Shown: positions 51,930 to 61,414, counted from the first letter of the stretch. The stretch: 64,000 bases of DNA from Halorarum salinum (GCF_013402875.1 NZ_CP058579.1:1488001-1552000), one strand, 5' to 3'. Numbers and translations are program-made. The notes: a model not told the origin generated them from the letters alone.

Positions 51930-52286
51930 TTACGCGCTCGACTCGCCCTCCCAGCCGGTGAACTGGAGGAGGTCCTCCGCACGGTCGGCGTTCGCGAGGA
52001 ACACCTCGCGGCGGCCGGGGAGCTTCCCCTCCAGGTCGCCGGGGACCGCGTCCTCGGGGAGCGTGAGCGTCCCGCGCGGGACGTCGTCGTCCCCGACGAC
52101 CGGGTAGTGGCGCGTCCCGACCTTCATGACGAGCGGGTTGTCGAGCCGCTCCACGCCCTCGCCGGTCGCGTAGAGCTGCTCGTTGACCCGCTCGTGGTCG
52201 TCGCGCTTGATCGCCGCCTCGCGTTCGCCCCGGGGCTGGACGTAGAGGCGTCCGAGGTAGTAGCCGCTCGAGAAGCGTTCGAACAT
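51930..52286 (-). CDS. Conserved haloarchaeal protein (DUF5802-like)
   Basis: 118 aa, starting MFERFSSGYYLGRLYVQP, with HERVNEQLYATGEGVERLDNPLVMK in the middle and a C-terminal helix EVFLANADRAEDLLQFTGW. The pattern matches the haloarchaeal DUF5802 group as I remember it. Soluble, function unknown. CGCTTAACATGG lies about 35 nt before the ATG. Confidence 0.78.
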   Translation of the reverse strand: MFERFSSGYYLGRLYVQPRGEREAAIKRDDHERVNEQLYATGEGVERLDNPLVMKVGTRHYPVVGDDDVPRGTLTLPEDAVPGDLEGKLPGRREVFLANADRAEDLLQFTGWEGESSA

Positions 52287-52453
52287 GCTCTTCGGGTGAT
52301 GGTAGTCGCCACGACCATGTTAAGCGTTACCAGCAATCGTTATATGGGCGCGCTATCATCCCGGCGCCCGCGGCGGTCCCGTCGCCCACGCGGACTTCGA
52401 CCCCGCCGACCGCGACCGACGGATTCACCCTCGCGGCGACGGACCGGTTCGAC

Positions 52454-53254
52454 ATGCCCGAGTTCCGTCGCTTCGGACAGGGGACCTACAAGCTCGAAGG
52501 GGAACGGTGCGCCGAGAGCGTCGAAACGGCGCTCGAACTCGGCTACCGCCACGTCGACACCGCCCAGAGCTACGACAACGAGGGGTACGTCGGCGAGGCG
52601 CTCGCCGCCGCGAACGTGGACCGCGAGGACGTGTTCGTCGCGACGAAGCTCGCGACGGGGAACCTCGCGTACGACGACGCGGTGGAGTCGGCCCGCGAGA
52701 GCGCCGAGCGGCTCGGGGTCGACGCCATCGACCTGCTGTACGTCCACTGGCCGATCGACACCTACGACGCGGCCGAGACGTGCCGCGCGCTGGACGACCT
52801 GGTCGACGAGGGGCTGGTCCGCAACGTCGGGCTCTCGAACTTCCGGCCCGACCAGCTACGGGAGGCGCGCGAACACCTTGAGAGCCCCCTCTTCGCCCAC
52901 CAAGTGGAGTGCCACCCGCTGTTCCGGCAGGAGGAGCTCCGCGAACTCGCCCGCGAGGACGACCACCGGCTCGTCGCCTACTGCCCGATCGCGCGCAACC
53001 AGGTCGCCGACGTCCCCGAGATCCGGGAGATCGCCGGGAAGCACGACGCCACCCCGGCGCAGGTGAGCATCGCCTGGCTCCTCGCGAAGGAGGACGTCGC
53101 CGCGATCCCGAAGGCGACCGGCGAGGACCACCTCCGCGAGAACCTCGCGGCGACCGACCTGGAGCTCGACGGGGACGACGTCGCCGCCATCGACGACCTG
53201 TCGGAGTCCCGGCGGATCGTCGACTTCGAGGAGGCGCCCTGGAACCGGGTCTGA
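52454..53254 (+). CDS. Aldo/keto reductase
   Basis: 266 aa (beta/alpha)8 NADPH-dependent reductase. The catalytic tetrad is visible: Asp and Tyr in HVDTAQSYDNE, Lys in VATKL, His in YVHWPID; cofactor-binding IPKATGEDHLRENLAA near the end. Substrate not predictable. A TATA-like CGTTATATGG at 52337-52346 would give a leader of about 80-90 nt, or a nearer weak promoter is used. Divergent from the DUF5802-like gene. Confidence 0.92.
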   Translation: MPEFRRFGQGTYKLEGERCAESVETALELGYRHVDTAQSYDNEGYVGEALAAANVDREDVFVATKLATGNLAYDDAVESARESAERLGVDAIDLLYVHWPIDTYDAAETCRALDDLVDEGLVRNVGLSNFRPDQLREAREHLESPLFAHQVECHPLFRQEELRELAREDDHRLVAYCPIARNQVADVPEIREIAGKHDATPAQVSIAWLLAKEDVAAIPKATGEDHLRENLAATDLELDGDDVAAIDDLSESRRIVDFEEAPWNRV

Positions 53255-53361
53255 TCGGGACGCGGGGGCCCGGTCGGGGCGCGAGCCCACGGCGACCACA
53301 TTTACTTTCGCCGCGCCTCCGGCTAAGTATTATCCCCGGATCGGCCGTCTAGCGTGACGCC

Positions 53362-53625
53362 ATGCCAGACACATCCCACACGGAGGTGGAGGCGACCGGA
53401 ACGGACTCGACGGCGGACGGCGGCGGACGGCGGACCGACGTCCGACTCGTGCTCGGCGTCGCGGTGCTGTTCGCGCTGCTCGGCGCGCTGCTGGTGCGGG
53501 TGGCGGGCGGCGGGAGCCTCGACGGGGTCCTCGGCGCCGCGCTCGCGCTGCTGCTCGTCACGGCCGTGGTCGTCGTCTTCGGCGTGGAGACCGTCAGGGC
53601 GGCCGCGGAACTCCTCCGGCCGTAG
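53362..53625 (+). CDS. Small two-helix membrane protein
   Basis: 87 aa: a Thr/Asp/Gly-rich N-terminus of ~26 residues, then helices at about 28-48 and 54-76. No family recognised. AAGTATTATCC lies about 30 nt upstream of the ATG. Convergent with ppc. Confidence 0.65.
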   Translation: MPDTSHTEVEATGTDSTADGGGRRTDVRLVLGVAVLFALLGALLVRVAGGGSLDGVLGAALALLLVTAVVVVFGVETVRAAAELLRP

Positions 53626-53729
53626 ATGTCGGCCCGAGTCACCATCCAGTGCAGGACGAACCAGGCCGCCGGGTGCGGACCGGACGGACGCGAACGGACC
53701 GGTTCGTGCGGTCCGCTCGCTGCCGTCGC

Positions 53730-56438
53730 CTACCCCGTGTTCTTCATGCCGGCCGCGATGCCCTTCACCGTGAGCCGTAGCGCCCGCTCCTCCGCCTCCG
53801 ACCGGTGGGTCCGAGCGAGCAACTGCACCTGCAGGAGGTTCAGCGGGTCGACGTACGGGTTCCGCCGATCGAGGTTCTCCGCGAGCCACGCCCGACCCGT
53901 CAACTCCTCGCGCCCGGTGATCGCCCGGACCAGTTCGACGGCGCGCTCGTACTCCGACTCGATCCGCGGGAAGAAGCGCTCCCGGAGCGGCGGCGGCGCG
54001 AGTTCGGCGTACTCGGCGGCGATCTCCAGGTCGGTCCGGGCGAGCGAGAGCGCGACGTGGTCGACGGTCGTCCGGAAGAACGGCCATCCCTCGTACATCT
54101 CGCGGAGCGTGTCGAGGTCGCCCGTCCCCGTGCAGTCGTCCGATCCCCCCTCGCCCTCCAGGTAGGCGTCCAGTCCCGCGGCGACCGAGTACCAGCCCGG
54201 GAGGATGGCCCGCGACTGGGTCCACGAGAACACCCACGGGATGGCCCGGAGGTCCTCGACGGTCCGCTCGCCCGACCGCGAGGCGGGCCGCGACCCCATG
54301 TTCAGTTCCTCGATGACGGCGATGGGGGTCGCGGTCTCGAAGTACCGGACGAACCCCTCCGAGTCGAGCAGGTCGCGGTACGCCGTGCGGGCGCCCGCCG
54401 CGGCGGCGTCCATCGCCGCCTCCCACTCCTCCTTCGGCCCGGTCGCCTCGCCCGTGAGCGAGCGGAGCCGTGCGCGAACCTGCGCGTCGAGCATCTGTTC
54501 GAGTTCCCGCTCGGCGACGCGGGGGTTGGCGTACTTCTCCGCGATGGCCTCGCCCTGCTCGGTGAACTTCACCTCGCCGGTCGCCGTCTCCGGCGGGAGC
54601 GCCAGCAGCGCCTCGTTCATCGGGCCGCCGCCGCGGGAGATGGAGCCGCCGCGCCCGTGGAACAGGCGCAGTTCGACCCCCACGTCCGCGGCGACCTCGG
54701 CCAGCCGACGGGCGTTGCGGTGGAGGTCCCACGCGGCCGCCAGCGGCCCGTTCTCCTTGTTCGAGTCGGAGTAGCCGAGCATCACCTCCTGGAGGCCCCC
54801 CCGCGCCTCGAGGGCCGCGCCGTACGCGTCGTCGTCGACGAGCGTTCCGAGGATGTCGCGGGCGTTCGAGAGCGCCGAGGCCGTCTCCAGGAGCGGCACC
54901 ACGTCGAGCCCGCAGTGCTCGGGCAGGTCGACGACTCCGGCGAGATCCGCGAGGTAGAGCACCTCGAGCACGTGTGAGGGCTCCTCGGTCATCGAGATGC
55001 AGTAGGCGTCGACGGCCTCGACGCCGTACTCGGCGTGCCAGTCGGCCAGCGCGTCGAACCGCTCGCAGACGCGGGCCGGGGCGTCGGCGAGGCCGTCCGC
55101 GTCGAGCTCGCCGATCGACTCCCCGAGCACCGACTCCGTGAGGACGGCCTGCCGCTCGGGCTCGTCCAGTCCCAGGTAGTCGACGCCCTCGCGGTCGAGC
55201 ACGGCCGCGACGGCCGCGGTGTGGTTCTCCCGGTGGTCCCTGAGATCGAGCGCGGCGAGCGTGAAGCCGAACGTCTCGACCCGCCGCGACAGCGGGTCGA
55301 CGTGCTCGCGCGCGACCGCGTCGTGCCCGTTCGCCCGCAGGTCGGTAGCGAGGTCGTCGAGCGCCGCCTCCAGTTCCCCGGACGAGTCGAACTCCCCGGG
55401 CCTGAGGTCGTCCACCCGGTCGAGTCGGGTCCGGAGGAGGTGGACGAACCGACGGTACGGCTCCTCGGGATGTCGGTCGTCCGCCGTCTCGGCGGCCCGC
55501 GGCACCGCGTCGCGCTGGGCGTCGGCGCGGGCCTCGAACGCGTCGGTGTGGGTCAGCCGCCCGCCATCGTGGCTCACGACGCCGGCGAGCGCGTCGAGCT
55601 CCGCGTCGTACCGCGACAGCACGGCGTCGCGCTGGGCCGCGAGCGTCTCCGCCGTCACCTCTGGGGTGACGTGCGGGTTGCCGTCGCGGTCGCTCCCGGC
55701 CCACGAGCGGAAGGAGAGCACGTCGGGGACGTCGACGGTCGGGTGGTCCTCGCCGACGGCGTCCTCCAGCGCGTCGTAGGCGTCGGCCACCACGTCGAAC
55801 AGGGTGTTCTCGAGGTACCAGCGCACGTCGCGCGCCTCGTCGGTGGGGACGGGGCGGCGCCGCCGCACCTGTCGCGTCGCCCACAGCGACTCGACCTCCG
55901 CCTCGAGGTCGTCGTAGCGCGCGACCGTCTCGCGGCGGGTCAGCCGGCGCTCGTCGAGGTCGGCCAGGACGTCGGCGACGCGACGCAGTTTGGCCTTCAC
56001 CGTCTTCCGGCGCGCCTCGGTCGGGTGGGCGGTGAACGTCGGAACGACACGCACGTCCGCGAGCGCGTCGGCGACGTCCTCGTCGTCCATCCCGGAGAGC
56101 GCGTCGACGGTCGCGCCGAGGCCGTCGGGCAGCGTCCCCTCGTTCTGCCGGCGCCTGACCGTGCGGACGCGTTCGCGCTCCTCGGCGACGTTCACGAGTT
56201 CGAAGTACGTCGCGAACGCCCGCGCGACGGTCCGCGTCGTCTCGGGGTCTAGTCCGGCCAGTCGCTCGCGGACCGGGTCCCGACCGTCCGCCGACCCGCG
56301 CCGGTAGTCGATGGCGCCGGTCCGGACGTCCTCGACCGCCTCGTACGCCGCCCGCGAGGTCTGCTCCTCCAGGACGTCGCCGAGGAGCGTGCCCAGTTCG
56401 CGGACGTCGCGTCGGACGTCGCGCGGTTCGTCCGTCAT
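53730..56438 (-). CDS. ppc: Phosphoenolpyruvate carboxylase
   Basis: Carboxylates PEP to oxaloacetate to refill the TCA cycle. 902 aa bacterial-type enzyme: VPTFTAHPTEARRKTV (catalytic His), SWAGSDRDGNPHV, YSDSNKENGPLAA, FHGRGGSISRGGGP (PEP loop) and the C-terminal KGIAAGMKNTG, all in order. Full length, no frameshift. Monocistronic; promoter not obvious. Confidence 0.97.
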   Translation of the reverse strand: MTDEPRDVRRDVRELGTLLGDVLEEQTSRAAYEAVEDVRTGAIDYRRGSADGRDPVRERLAGLDPETTRTVARAFATYFELVNVAEERERVRTVRRRQNEGTLPDGLGATVDALSGMDDEDVADALADVRVVPTFTAHPTEARRKTVKAKLRRVADVLADLDERRLTRRETVARYDDLEAEVESLWATRQVRRRRPVPTDEARDVRWYLENTLFDVVADAYDALEDAVGEDHPTVDVPDVLSFRSWAGSDRDGNPHVTPEVTAETLAAQRDAVLSRYDAELDALAGVVSHDGGRLTHTDAFEARADAQRDAVPRAAETADDRHPEEPYRRFVHLLRTRLDRVDDLRPGEFDSSGELEAALDDLATDLRANGHDAVAREHVDPLSRRVETFGFTLAALDLRDHRENHTAAVAAVLDREGVDYLGLDEPERQAVLTESVLGESIGELDADGLADAPARVCERFDALADWHAEYGVEAVDAYCISMTEEPSHVLEVLYLADLAGVVDLPEHCGLDVVPLLETASALSNARDILGTLVDDDAYGAALEARGGLQEVMLGYSDSNKENGPLAAAWDLHRNARRLAEVAADVGVELRLFHGRGGSISRGGGPMNEALLALPPETATGEVKFTEQGEAIAEKYANPRVAERELEQMLDAQVRARLRSLTGEATGPKEEWEAAMDAAAAGARTAYRDLLDSEGFVRYFETATPIAVIEELNMGSRPASRSGERTVEDLRAIPWVFSWTQSRAILPGWYSVAAGLDAYLEGEGGSDDCTGTGDLDTLREMYEGWPFFRTTVDHVALSLARTDLEIAAEYAELAPPPLRERFFPRIESEYERAVELVRAITGREELTGRAWLAENLDRRNPYVDPLNLLQVQLLARTHRSEAEERALRLTVKGIAAGMKNTG

Positions 56439-56624
56439 GTGTTGCCGTACGTCACCCGGCGGGTAGAGGCTTTCCCGTTCGGTCGAAGAATTGCCTCGTA
56501 ACCGAAGTAATAACTGAGGCGACTCGCCCCGGGCGGGAGGGCGCTACGCCTCCGAAAATCCGGTCACGGCGCGCGCGTCCCGCCTTTCGTCAGGCTTTTG
56601 CGTAGTCGCCTCGGAGCCGTAGCC

Positions 56625-57518
56625 ATGAGCGCAGACGACAAGTACCCCGGCGATTCGGGACGTCGCCGGTTCGTCAAGGGCGTCGTGGGGGGAGCGGCCC
56701 TGGCAGGGGTCGGCGGCGTGGGGTCCGCGACGGTCAACAGCCTCACGAGCTCGGGCGGGTCGGGCGGCGGGGCCACCGAGGCGATGGCCATCGAGAACAC
56801 CGCCGGGCCGGCGCCCCGCGGGATGCCCCAGATCCCCATCGAGATCGACGACGAGGGGAACATCGGCGGGCTGTGGCCAGAAGTCTCCACCGAGACCGAA
56901 CAGGGGGTCGAGGTCCAGGTCGCCCGGACGGACCTCGGCGGCACCACCTACACGACCGAGTGGTTCCAGTACTGCGGGGTCGAGACGTACCAGGGCATCC
57001 AGCCCGGCTACGAGCCCGAGGGCGGGAACTACTTCCACGCGGGGGACAGTCCCGCCTACGAGTGGCAGGCCGAGCAGATGAGCGGCGGCGACCAGTTCAC
57101 GGTCGACATGTTCTCCGACTACGAGTCGTGGGGTAACGGCATCGGCGCCGAGGGGATGGGCAAGCCCGCGACCGGCACCTGGCGGTCCCAGGACACGGAG
57201 GACACCATCCCGATCCAGTTGCTCCGGAGCCCCGTCATCGAGCAGCTCGCCGAGAACGGCTCCGCGGAGGCCGCCAACGGCCGGACGTACGAGGTCGACT
57301 CCGGCATCCAGCAGTGGCTGCAGGCCTCCACCAGCCAGGGGTTCATCGCGTGGCTGAACAAGTGTACGCACTTCTGCTGTGTCCCCGGGTTCAAGAGCGA
57401 GCCCGGTTCGGCCCGGTACGGCGCGGAGGACGGCGTCTACTGCCCGTGCCACCAGTCCGTGTACGTCCCGTTCAGCATCATCCCGACGCTGTTCGTCTCC
57501 CGTCCGCGCCCCGAGTAA
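56625..57518 (+). CDS. Tat-exported Rieske iron-sulfur protein
   Basis: 297 aa. N-terminal GRRRFVKGVVGGAALAGVGGVG is a twin-arginine signal/anchor. The 2Fe-2S ligands are CTHFCCVPG and, further on, CPCHQSVY (C-x-H ... C-x-x-H). Between lie ~200 residues of an unusual domain with YCGVETYQGIQPGYEPEGG. Expected to pass electrons from quinol to a halocyanin or oxidase; no cytochrome b gene is next to it in this window. GGCTTTTGCG centred at -28 supports ATG 56625. Confidence 0.9.
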   Translation: MSADDKYPGDSGRRRFVKGVVGGAALAGVGGVGSATVNSLTSSGGSGGGATEAMAIENTAGPAPRGMPQIPIEIDDEGNIGGLWPEVSTETEQGVEVQVARTDLGGTTYTTEWFQYCGVETYQGIQPGYEPEGGNYFHAGDSPAYEWQAEQMSGGDQFTVDMFSDYESWGNGIGAEGMGKPATGTWRSQDTEDTIPIQLLRSPVIEQLAENGSAEAANGRTYEVDSGIQQWLQASTSQGFIAWLNKCTHFCCVPGFKSEPGSARYGAEDGVYCPCHQSVYVPFSIIPTLFVSRPRPE

Positions 57519-57584
57519 CCCCGCCTCGCGCGGCATCGCCGCGGCGACGACGCGTTTTTGGCCCGGTCGCCCGCATCCACGACC

Positions 57585-57923
57585 ATGAGCGACGAGGACG
57601 CGGACGGGTCGACGTTCGAGCGGGAACTGGAGAACGCGCGGACGCTCCTCGAGGCCGACGACGTGACCGCCGTCCACGTCGGCGTCGTCCACGGCGAGGA
57701 GGTCGACACGGCGTTCGCACAGACCGCCGACGACCCGCACGAGGAGGGACTCCGCGCGCTGACCCTGCTGGCGACCCACCTCAGGCTGGTCGCCGAGGAG
57801 GCGGGCGTCGACTACGAGACGGTCGCCGCCGACGCCGCCTCGCTGGCGGGGTCGGTGGAGGAACTGCCCGACGTGGGCGACCGCGACGCGGAGTCGGTGG
57901 GCGACTCCGAACGCGAGGGGTGA
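57585..57923 (+). CDS. Conserved haloarchaeal protein (DUF8113-like)
   Basis: 112 aa acidic soluble protein; VTAVHVGVVHGEEVDTAFAQ followed by EEGLRALTLLATHLRLVAEEAGVD, an alpha/beta pattern I associate with DUF8113. CGCGTTTTTGG centred at -28 supports the ATG at 57585. Function unknown; same strand as the Rieske gene, 66 nt after it. Confidence 0.72.
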   Translation: MSDEDADGSTFERELENARTLLEADDVTAVHVGVVHGEEVDTAFAQTADDPHEEGLRALTLLATHLRLVAEEAGVDYETVAADAASLAGSVEELPDVGDRDAESVGDSEREG

Positions 57924-58366
57924 GCCGGACCCGGCGGATCGCGATTCGGGGTCGAACGATCCCCGGACGGCCGCGCGGTTCTCGGTCCGAGAGTGGATCC
58001 GGCCGCGATCGTACGGTTCCCGGAGAGCCTGCGGCACCCGGCTCCCCTGCCGGTTCGGTCGTCGTGGAGCAGTTCCCGAAAACCCCCTGATTCCGGACTC
58101 GGCGCGGCCGCCGTCGTTCGCGTGAGCCTCGCGCGCGTCTACTATATGGCTTCTTCGCCGCTCACGAGACCCCACGAGGGGGCTCGCGTCGCGCGCATCG
58201 ACCCTCCCGGGCGGACGGGTGGAGCGTTCCGGCCGTCGTTCCGGGGAACGTACGGGGCCGATCGGCGCCGAAGCCGCCGGAATCGCGGAGAAGCGGCCCC
58301 GTAGGGGAGGTTACGCTTGGCTATCGTGTCGGGACCGTTAAGTGGCCGTCCGCGATACCGCACCAC
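57924..58366. other. Gene-free region with a 10-bp stem and TATA-like box
   Basis: 443 bases. CTACTATATGG at 58139-58149 is a good TATA-like element not placed for any gene; TACGGGGCCG (58251-58260) pairs perfectly with CGGCCCCGTA (58294-58303) around a 33-nt loop. Together they could mark an unannotated RNA of about 140 nt. The promoter of the next gene is CCGTTAAGTGG at 58335-58345. Confidence 0.45.
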
Positions 58367-59728
58367 GTGACTCACCGACTCCGGCGCGCCGGGGCGTTCG
58401 CCGCCGTCGCGACCCTCGTGCTCGGAGCCCCCGCGCTCGGACCGGCCGCCGCCGCGCCCTTCGCCCTCGTCGCGGTCCTCGCGGCGTTCGTCGTCGACGA
58501 GGGACCCCTCTTCGAGCTGTTCGCCCGGCCGGGCGACCACGAGGACCGCCGACTCAACGGCCTCGCCGGCTTCGCGCTCGCGGCCGCCGGACTCGGCATC
58601 CTCACGATGGAGTTCCCGGGGGCGGTGCCGATGCCCGACACCGTGTTCGCGGCCGCCGTGCTCACGCTCGCGTACGGCAATCTCGGGCGCGAACTCGTCC
58701 GGACGGCGACGACCGACGAGTTCGCCGTCGTCGCGGGGTTCGTCGCGGCCGCCACGCTCGCCGGCACCGTTGGGCAGGCGTTCGTCGCCGCGCTCGCGGG
58801 CGAGTTCTCGGTCGGGGCCGTCCCCGAGTACGCCTTCCTCGCGGCCGTCGGGGCGCTCGTCGCCGCGCTGCTCCGGTCGATCCTCTTCGGCCGCGACGAC
58901 CCGCTGGTGATGGTCTCGGTCGGCTTCCTCCTCTGGCTGTTCGCCGGGCTCACCGGGACCGTCCCGGCCGTCCTCGTCGCGGTCGGCCTGGGGCTGGCGG
59001 TCGCGCTCGGCTGGGTGTCGTACGCGCTCGACGCCGCGTCCGTCCCCGGGATGTTGACGGGCGTCCTCCTCGCGGCGCTCTCGGTCGTCCTCGGCGGCTA
59101 CGGCTGGTTCGCCGTCCTGATCTCGTTCTTCTCGGTCGGCGCGCTCGCGACGAAGTACCGGTACGAGGAGAAACGGGCCCGCGGCGTCGCGGAGGGGAAC
59201 GACGGCGCGCGAGGCACCGGCAACGTCCTCGGCAACGCCGCGGTCGCGCTGTTCGCGGTCGTCGGCTACGCGGCGGCGGCCCGCCTGCTGGACCCGGCGC
59301 TCCCGCTCGCGGGCGTCGCCCCGACGCTGCTCGCGTTCGCCTTCGCCGGCTCGGTCGCGGCCGCGATGGCGGACACGCTCTCCTCGGAGTTCGGCGGGCT
59401 CTACGACGCCCCGCGGCTCGTCACCACCTTCGAACCGGTCGAACCCGGCACCGACGGCGCGGTCACCTGGCAGGGCGAACTCGCGGGGCTCGCCGGCGCG
59501 GCGCTCGTCGGGGCCATCGCCGCGTTCCTGATGCCGCTCGGGGGCGCGGCCCCCGCTCTGGTCGTCGTCGCAGGCGCCGGGTTCGTCGGGATGACCGTCG
59601 ACAGCCTGCTCGGCGCGACCGTCGAGGGAGAGCGCCTGACGAACCAGGCGGTGAACTTCCTCGCGACGCTCGCGGGCGCGCTCGCCGGCGCGGTTATGGC
59701 GTTCCCGCTCGTGGTTTCGATCGTGTGA
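58367..59728 (+). CDS. DUF92 / VTE6-type integral membrane protein
   Basis: 453 aa, about 12 hydrophobic segments. The C-terminal half is DUF92 (TMEM19): GALATKYRYEEKRARGVAEG, GTGNVLGNAAVALFAVVG, AFAGSVAAAMADTLSSEFGG and GATVEGERLTNQAVNF. Plant VTE6 of this family phosphorylates phytyl phosphate with CTP; archaeal members might act on isoprenoid phosphates. GTG start, with a promoter centred exactly 27 nt upstream. Overlaps the next gene by 4 nt (GTGA). Confidence 0.87.
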   Translation: MTHRLRRAGAFAAVATLVLGAPALGPAAAAPFALVAVLAAFVVDEGPLFELFARPGDHEDRRLNGLAGFALAAAGLGILTMEFPGAVPMPDTVFAAAVLTLAYGNLGRELVRTATTDEFAVVAGFVAAATLAGTVGQAFVAALAGEFSVGAVPEYAFLAAVGALVAALLRSILFGRDDPLVMVSVGFLLWLFAGLTGTVPAVLVAVGLGLAVALGWVSYALDAASVPGMLTGVLLAALSVVLGGYGWFAVLISFFSVGALATKYRYEEKRARGVAEGNDGARGTGNVLGNAAVALFAVVGYAAAARLLDPALPLAGVAPTLLAFAFAGSVAAAMADTLSSEFGGLYDAPRLVTTFEPVEPGTDGAVTWQGELAGLAGAALVGAIAAFLMPLGGAAPALVVVAGAGFVGMTVDSLLGATVEGERLTNQAVNFLATLAGALAGAVMAFPLVVSIV

Positions 59729-60192
59729 CGCGCGTTCGACCGGGACGGGAGACCGACGAATCCGCCCTCCGCGCGCTCCAGTGCCACCTCCGTGAGCCCA
59801 GCCCGGACCTGCTCGCGCACGGGCTCCGGGTCGGCGACGTGCTGGTGAGCGTCGCGGGCGAAGGGTCGGACGACGCGCGATCGGTCGACGGGCGGCCGAG
59901 CGACCAGAGGCCGGTGGGGTACGTGTTGCCGGTGCCGGGCGGGACGGACGGGAGCGTCCACGTCGCGGAACTCGTCGTCCACCCGGACCACCGCCGCGAG
60001 GGGCGTGCCGCGGAGCTGCTCGGGCGCGTCCTCGCGGACGCTGACGCGAGGGTCACGCTCCTCGTCGCGCCGGAAAACGACGCCGCGCTCGCGCTCTACC
60101 GGGACCTCGGGTTCGCGGTCGCCGGCCGTCGCCCCGGCTTCTACGACGGCGGCGACGCGCTCGTGATGGCCCGCGAGCCGTCGGACGGGTAG
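59725..60192 (+). CDS. GNAT N-acetyltransferase
   Basis: 155 aa. GSVHVAELVVHPDHRREGRAAELL is the acetyl-CoA pyrophosphate-binding motif A with R/G-x-x-G/A, followed by VAPENDAALALYRDLGFAVAGRRPGFY, typical of RimI-like enzymes. The GTG shares 4 bases with the DUF92 stop, so the two are co-translated. Substrate unknown; RimI-type protein acetylation is possible. Confidence 0.85.
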   Translation: MTRVRPGRETDESALRALQCHLREPSPDLLAHGLRVGDVLVSVAGEGSDDARSVDGRPSDQRPVGYVLPVPGGTDGSVHVAELVVHPDHRREGRAAELLGRVLADADARVTLLVAPENDAALALYRDLGFAVAGRRPGFYDGGDALVMAREPSDG

Positions 60193-60220
60193 GCGCGGCG
60201 TTCGACGGAACGCGTCCGGA

Positions 60221-60886
60221 TCAGGCCCCGGACCGGGAGTTCACGTACCGGCGGTACGCCGGTCCGGCGAGCAACAGGAGCCCCGCGAGCGCCGCGGCGG
60301 CGACGAGCCGCGGGTCGAAGGCGGCGCCGACCCCGCCGGCCGCGACCCGGCCGGCCGAGGCGCCCGCGACGGTCGCGGCGACGGCCCAGGGGACCTCCCC
60401 GACGGCGGTTCCGACGAGGTACGGCCGGAGCCGGACGCCCGCCAGGCCCGCGGCGACGCTGACGGCGTCGGAGGGGGTCGGAAGGAGCCGCGAGGCCGCG
60501 ACCGAGCGGAAGTCGCCCGCGACGCCGACGGCGCGCTCGCCCGCCTCGGCCGCCCGGCGCGTCAGCCCCGACGCCCTGCCGGCCCCCCAGCCCTCGCGCC
60601 CCCGGAGCGCGACCCGGTACGGCGGGACGCTCGTGAGGGTGATCAGCGCGAGCGCGAGGGGCGCCCCCGCGACTCCGTAGGCGTAGCCGGCGAGCACCCC
60701 CAGGAGCGACGTCGGCCACGCGAGCAGCGGACGGACGACCGCGAGCGCGCAGAGCGCGACGGCGAACCGGAGCGGGTCGGCCAGCAGCCAGTCGACCCGC
60801 GAGAGGAGCAGGTCGGGCGAGGCGAGCCACGCCGCTACGAGCGCGAGGAGTGCGAGCACCCCGGCCGCGAGGGCGCGGCGGTTCAC
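60221..60886 (-). CDS. TVP38/TMEM64 (VTT-domain, DedA-like) membrane protein
   Basis: 221 aa from GTG 60886. Helices at about 5-20, 35-75, 150-180 and 190-210 with the VTT signature region FRSVAASRLLPTPSDAVSVAAGLAGVRLRPYLVGTAVGEVPWAV, the re-entrant loop of DedA/SNARE-associated proteins. Possible lipid scramblase or transporter. CGACTTTTTCGG centred 27 nt before the GTG chooses this start. Confidence 0.82.
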   Translation of the reverse strand: MNRRALAAGVLALLALVAAWLASPDLLLSRVDWLLADPLRFAVALCALAVVRPLLAWPTSLLGVLAGYAYGVAGAPLALALITLTSVPPYRVALRGREGWGAGRASGLTRRAAEAGERAVGVAGDFRSVAASRLLPTPSDAVSVAAGLAGVRLRPYLVGTAVGEVPWAVAATVAGASAGRVAAGGVGAAFDPRLVAAAALAGLLLLAGPAYRRYVNSRSGA

Positions 60887-61019
60887 GCGTCCGGGTCGGC
60901 GGCGCGACCGAAAAAGTCGTCCGGTCGAGTTTTGGCCCGACCGCACCGAGACGGCCCGACCCCACCACGCCGTTCGGCGCGACGTTTAAGCGGCCTCCCG
61001 AAAACGGGGATACGAGGCC

Positions 61020-61394
61020 GTGCCGACCGACCGAACCCGAACCGAAACCGTGGAACTCGGCGTCGAACTCCTCGAACACGTCGAGGACGACGAACTCCCG
61101 CTCGCGGAGGCGATGGACCGCATCGAGGCGGTGACGACGAGCCCCACCCTCGCGCGCGACATCCTCGACGCGGCCGAGGACCGCGGGGTCATCGACCGCG
61201 AGGGCGCGACGGTGCGGACCCGGCGCGGCGGCTCGTTCGTCAGGTTCGACTCCCAGGTCCTCACGCGCGAGGGCGAGTTCTCCTGCCGACGGTGCGGGAC
61301 CGGTATCACTACCGGCCACTTCGTCCGGTTCGGGACGGGGGAACTGGGGCCGTTCGGCTCCTCGTGTGTCAGGAAGGTGCTCGGTCGGGAGTAG
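61020..61394 (+). CDS. Conserved haloarchaeal protein with C-terminal CxxC/Cys motif (DUF5830-like)
   Basis: 124 aa. A helical N-terminal half (LGVELLEHVEDDELPLAEAMDRIE, ARDILDAAEDRGVI, winged-helix-like), then GEFSCRRCGTGITTGHFVRF and LGPFGSSCVRKVLGRE: three Cys that could form a zinc site. Matches the DUF5830 group from memory. GTG start, with GACGTTTAAGCGG about 32 nt upstream. Possibly a small DNA-binding protein. Confidence 0.8.
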   Translation: MPTDRTRTETVELGVELLEHVEDDELPLAEAMDRIEAVTTSPTLARDILDAAEDRGVIDREGATVRTRRGGSFVRFDSQVLTREGEFSCRRCGTGITTGHFVRFGTGELGPFGSSCVRKVLGRE

Positions 61395-61414
61395 CGCCCG
61401 GGGCCGGTCGGGAA

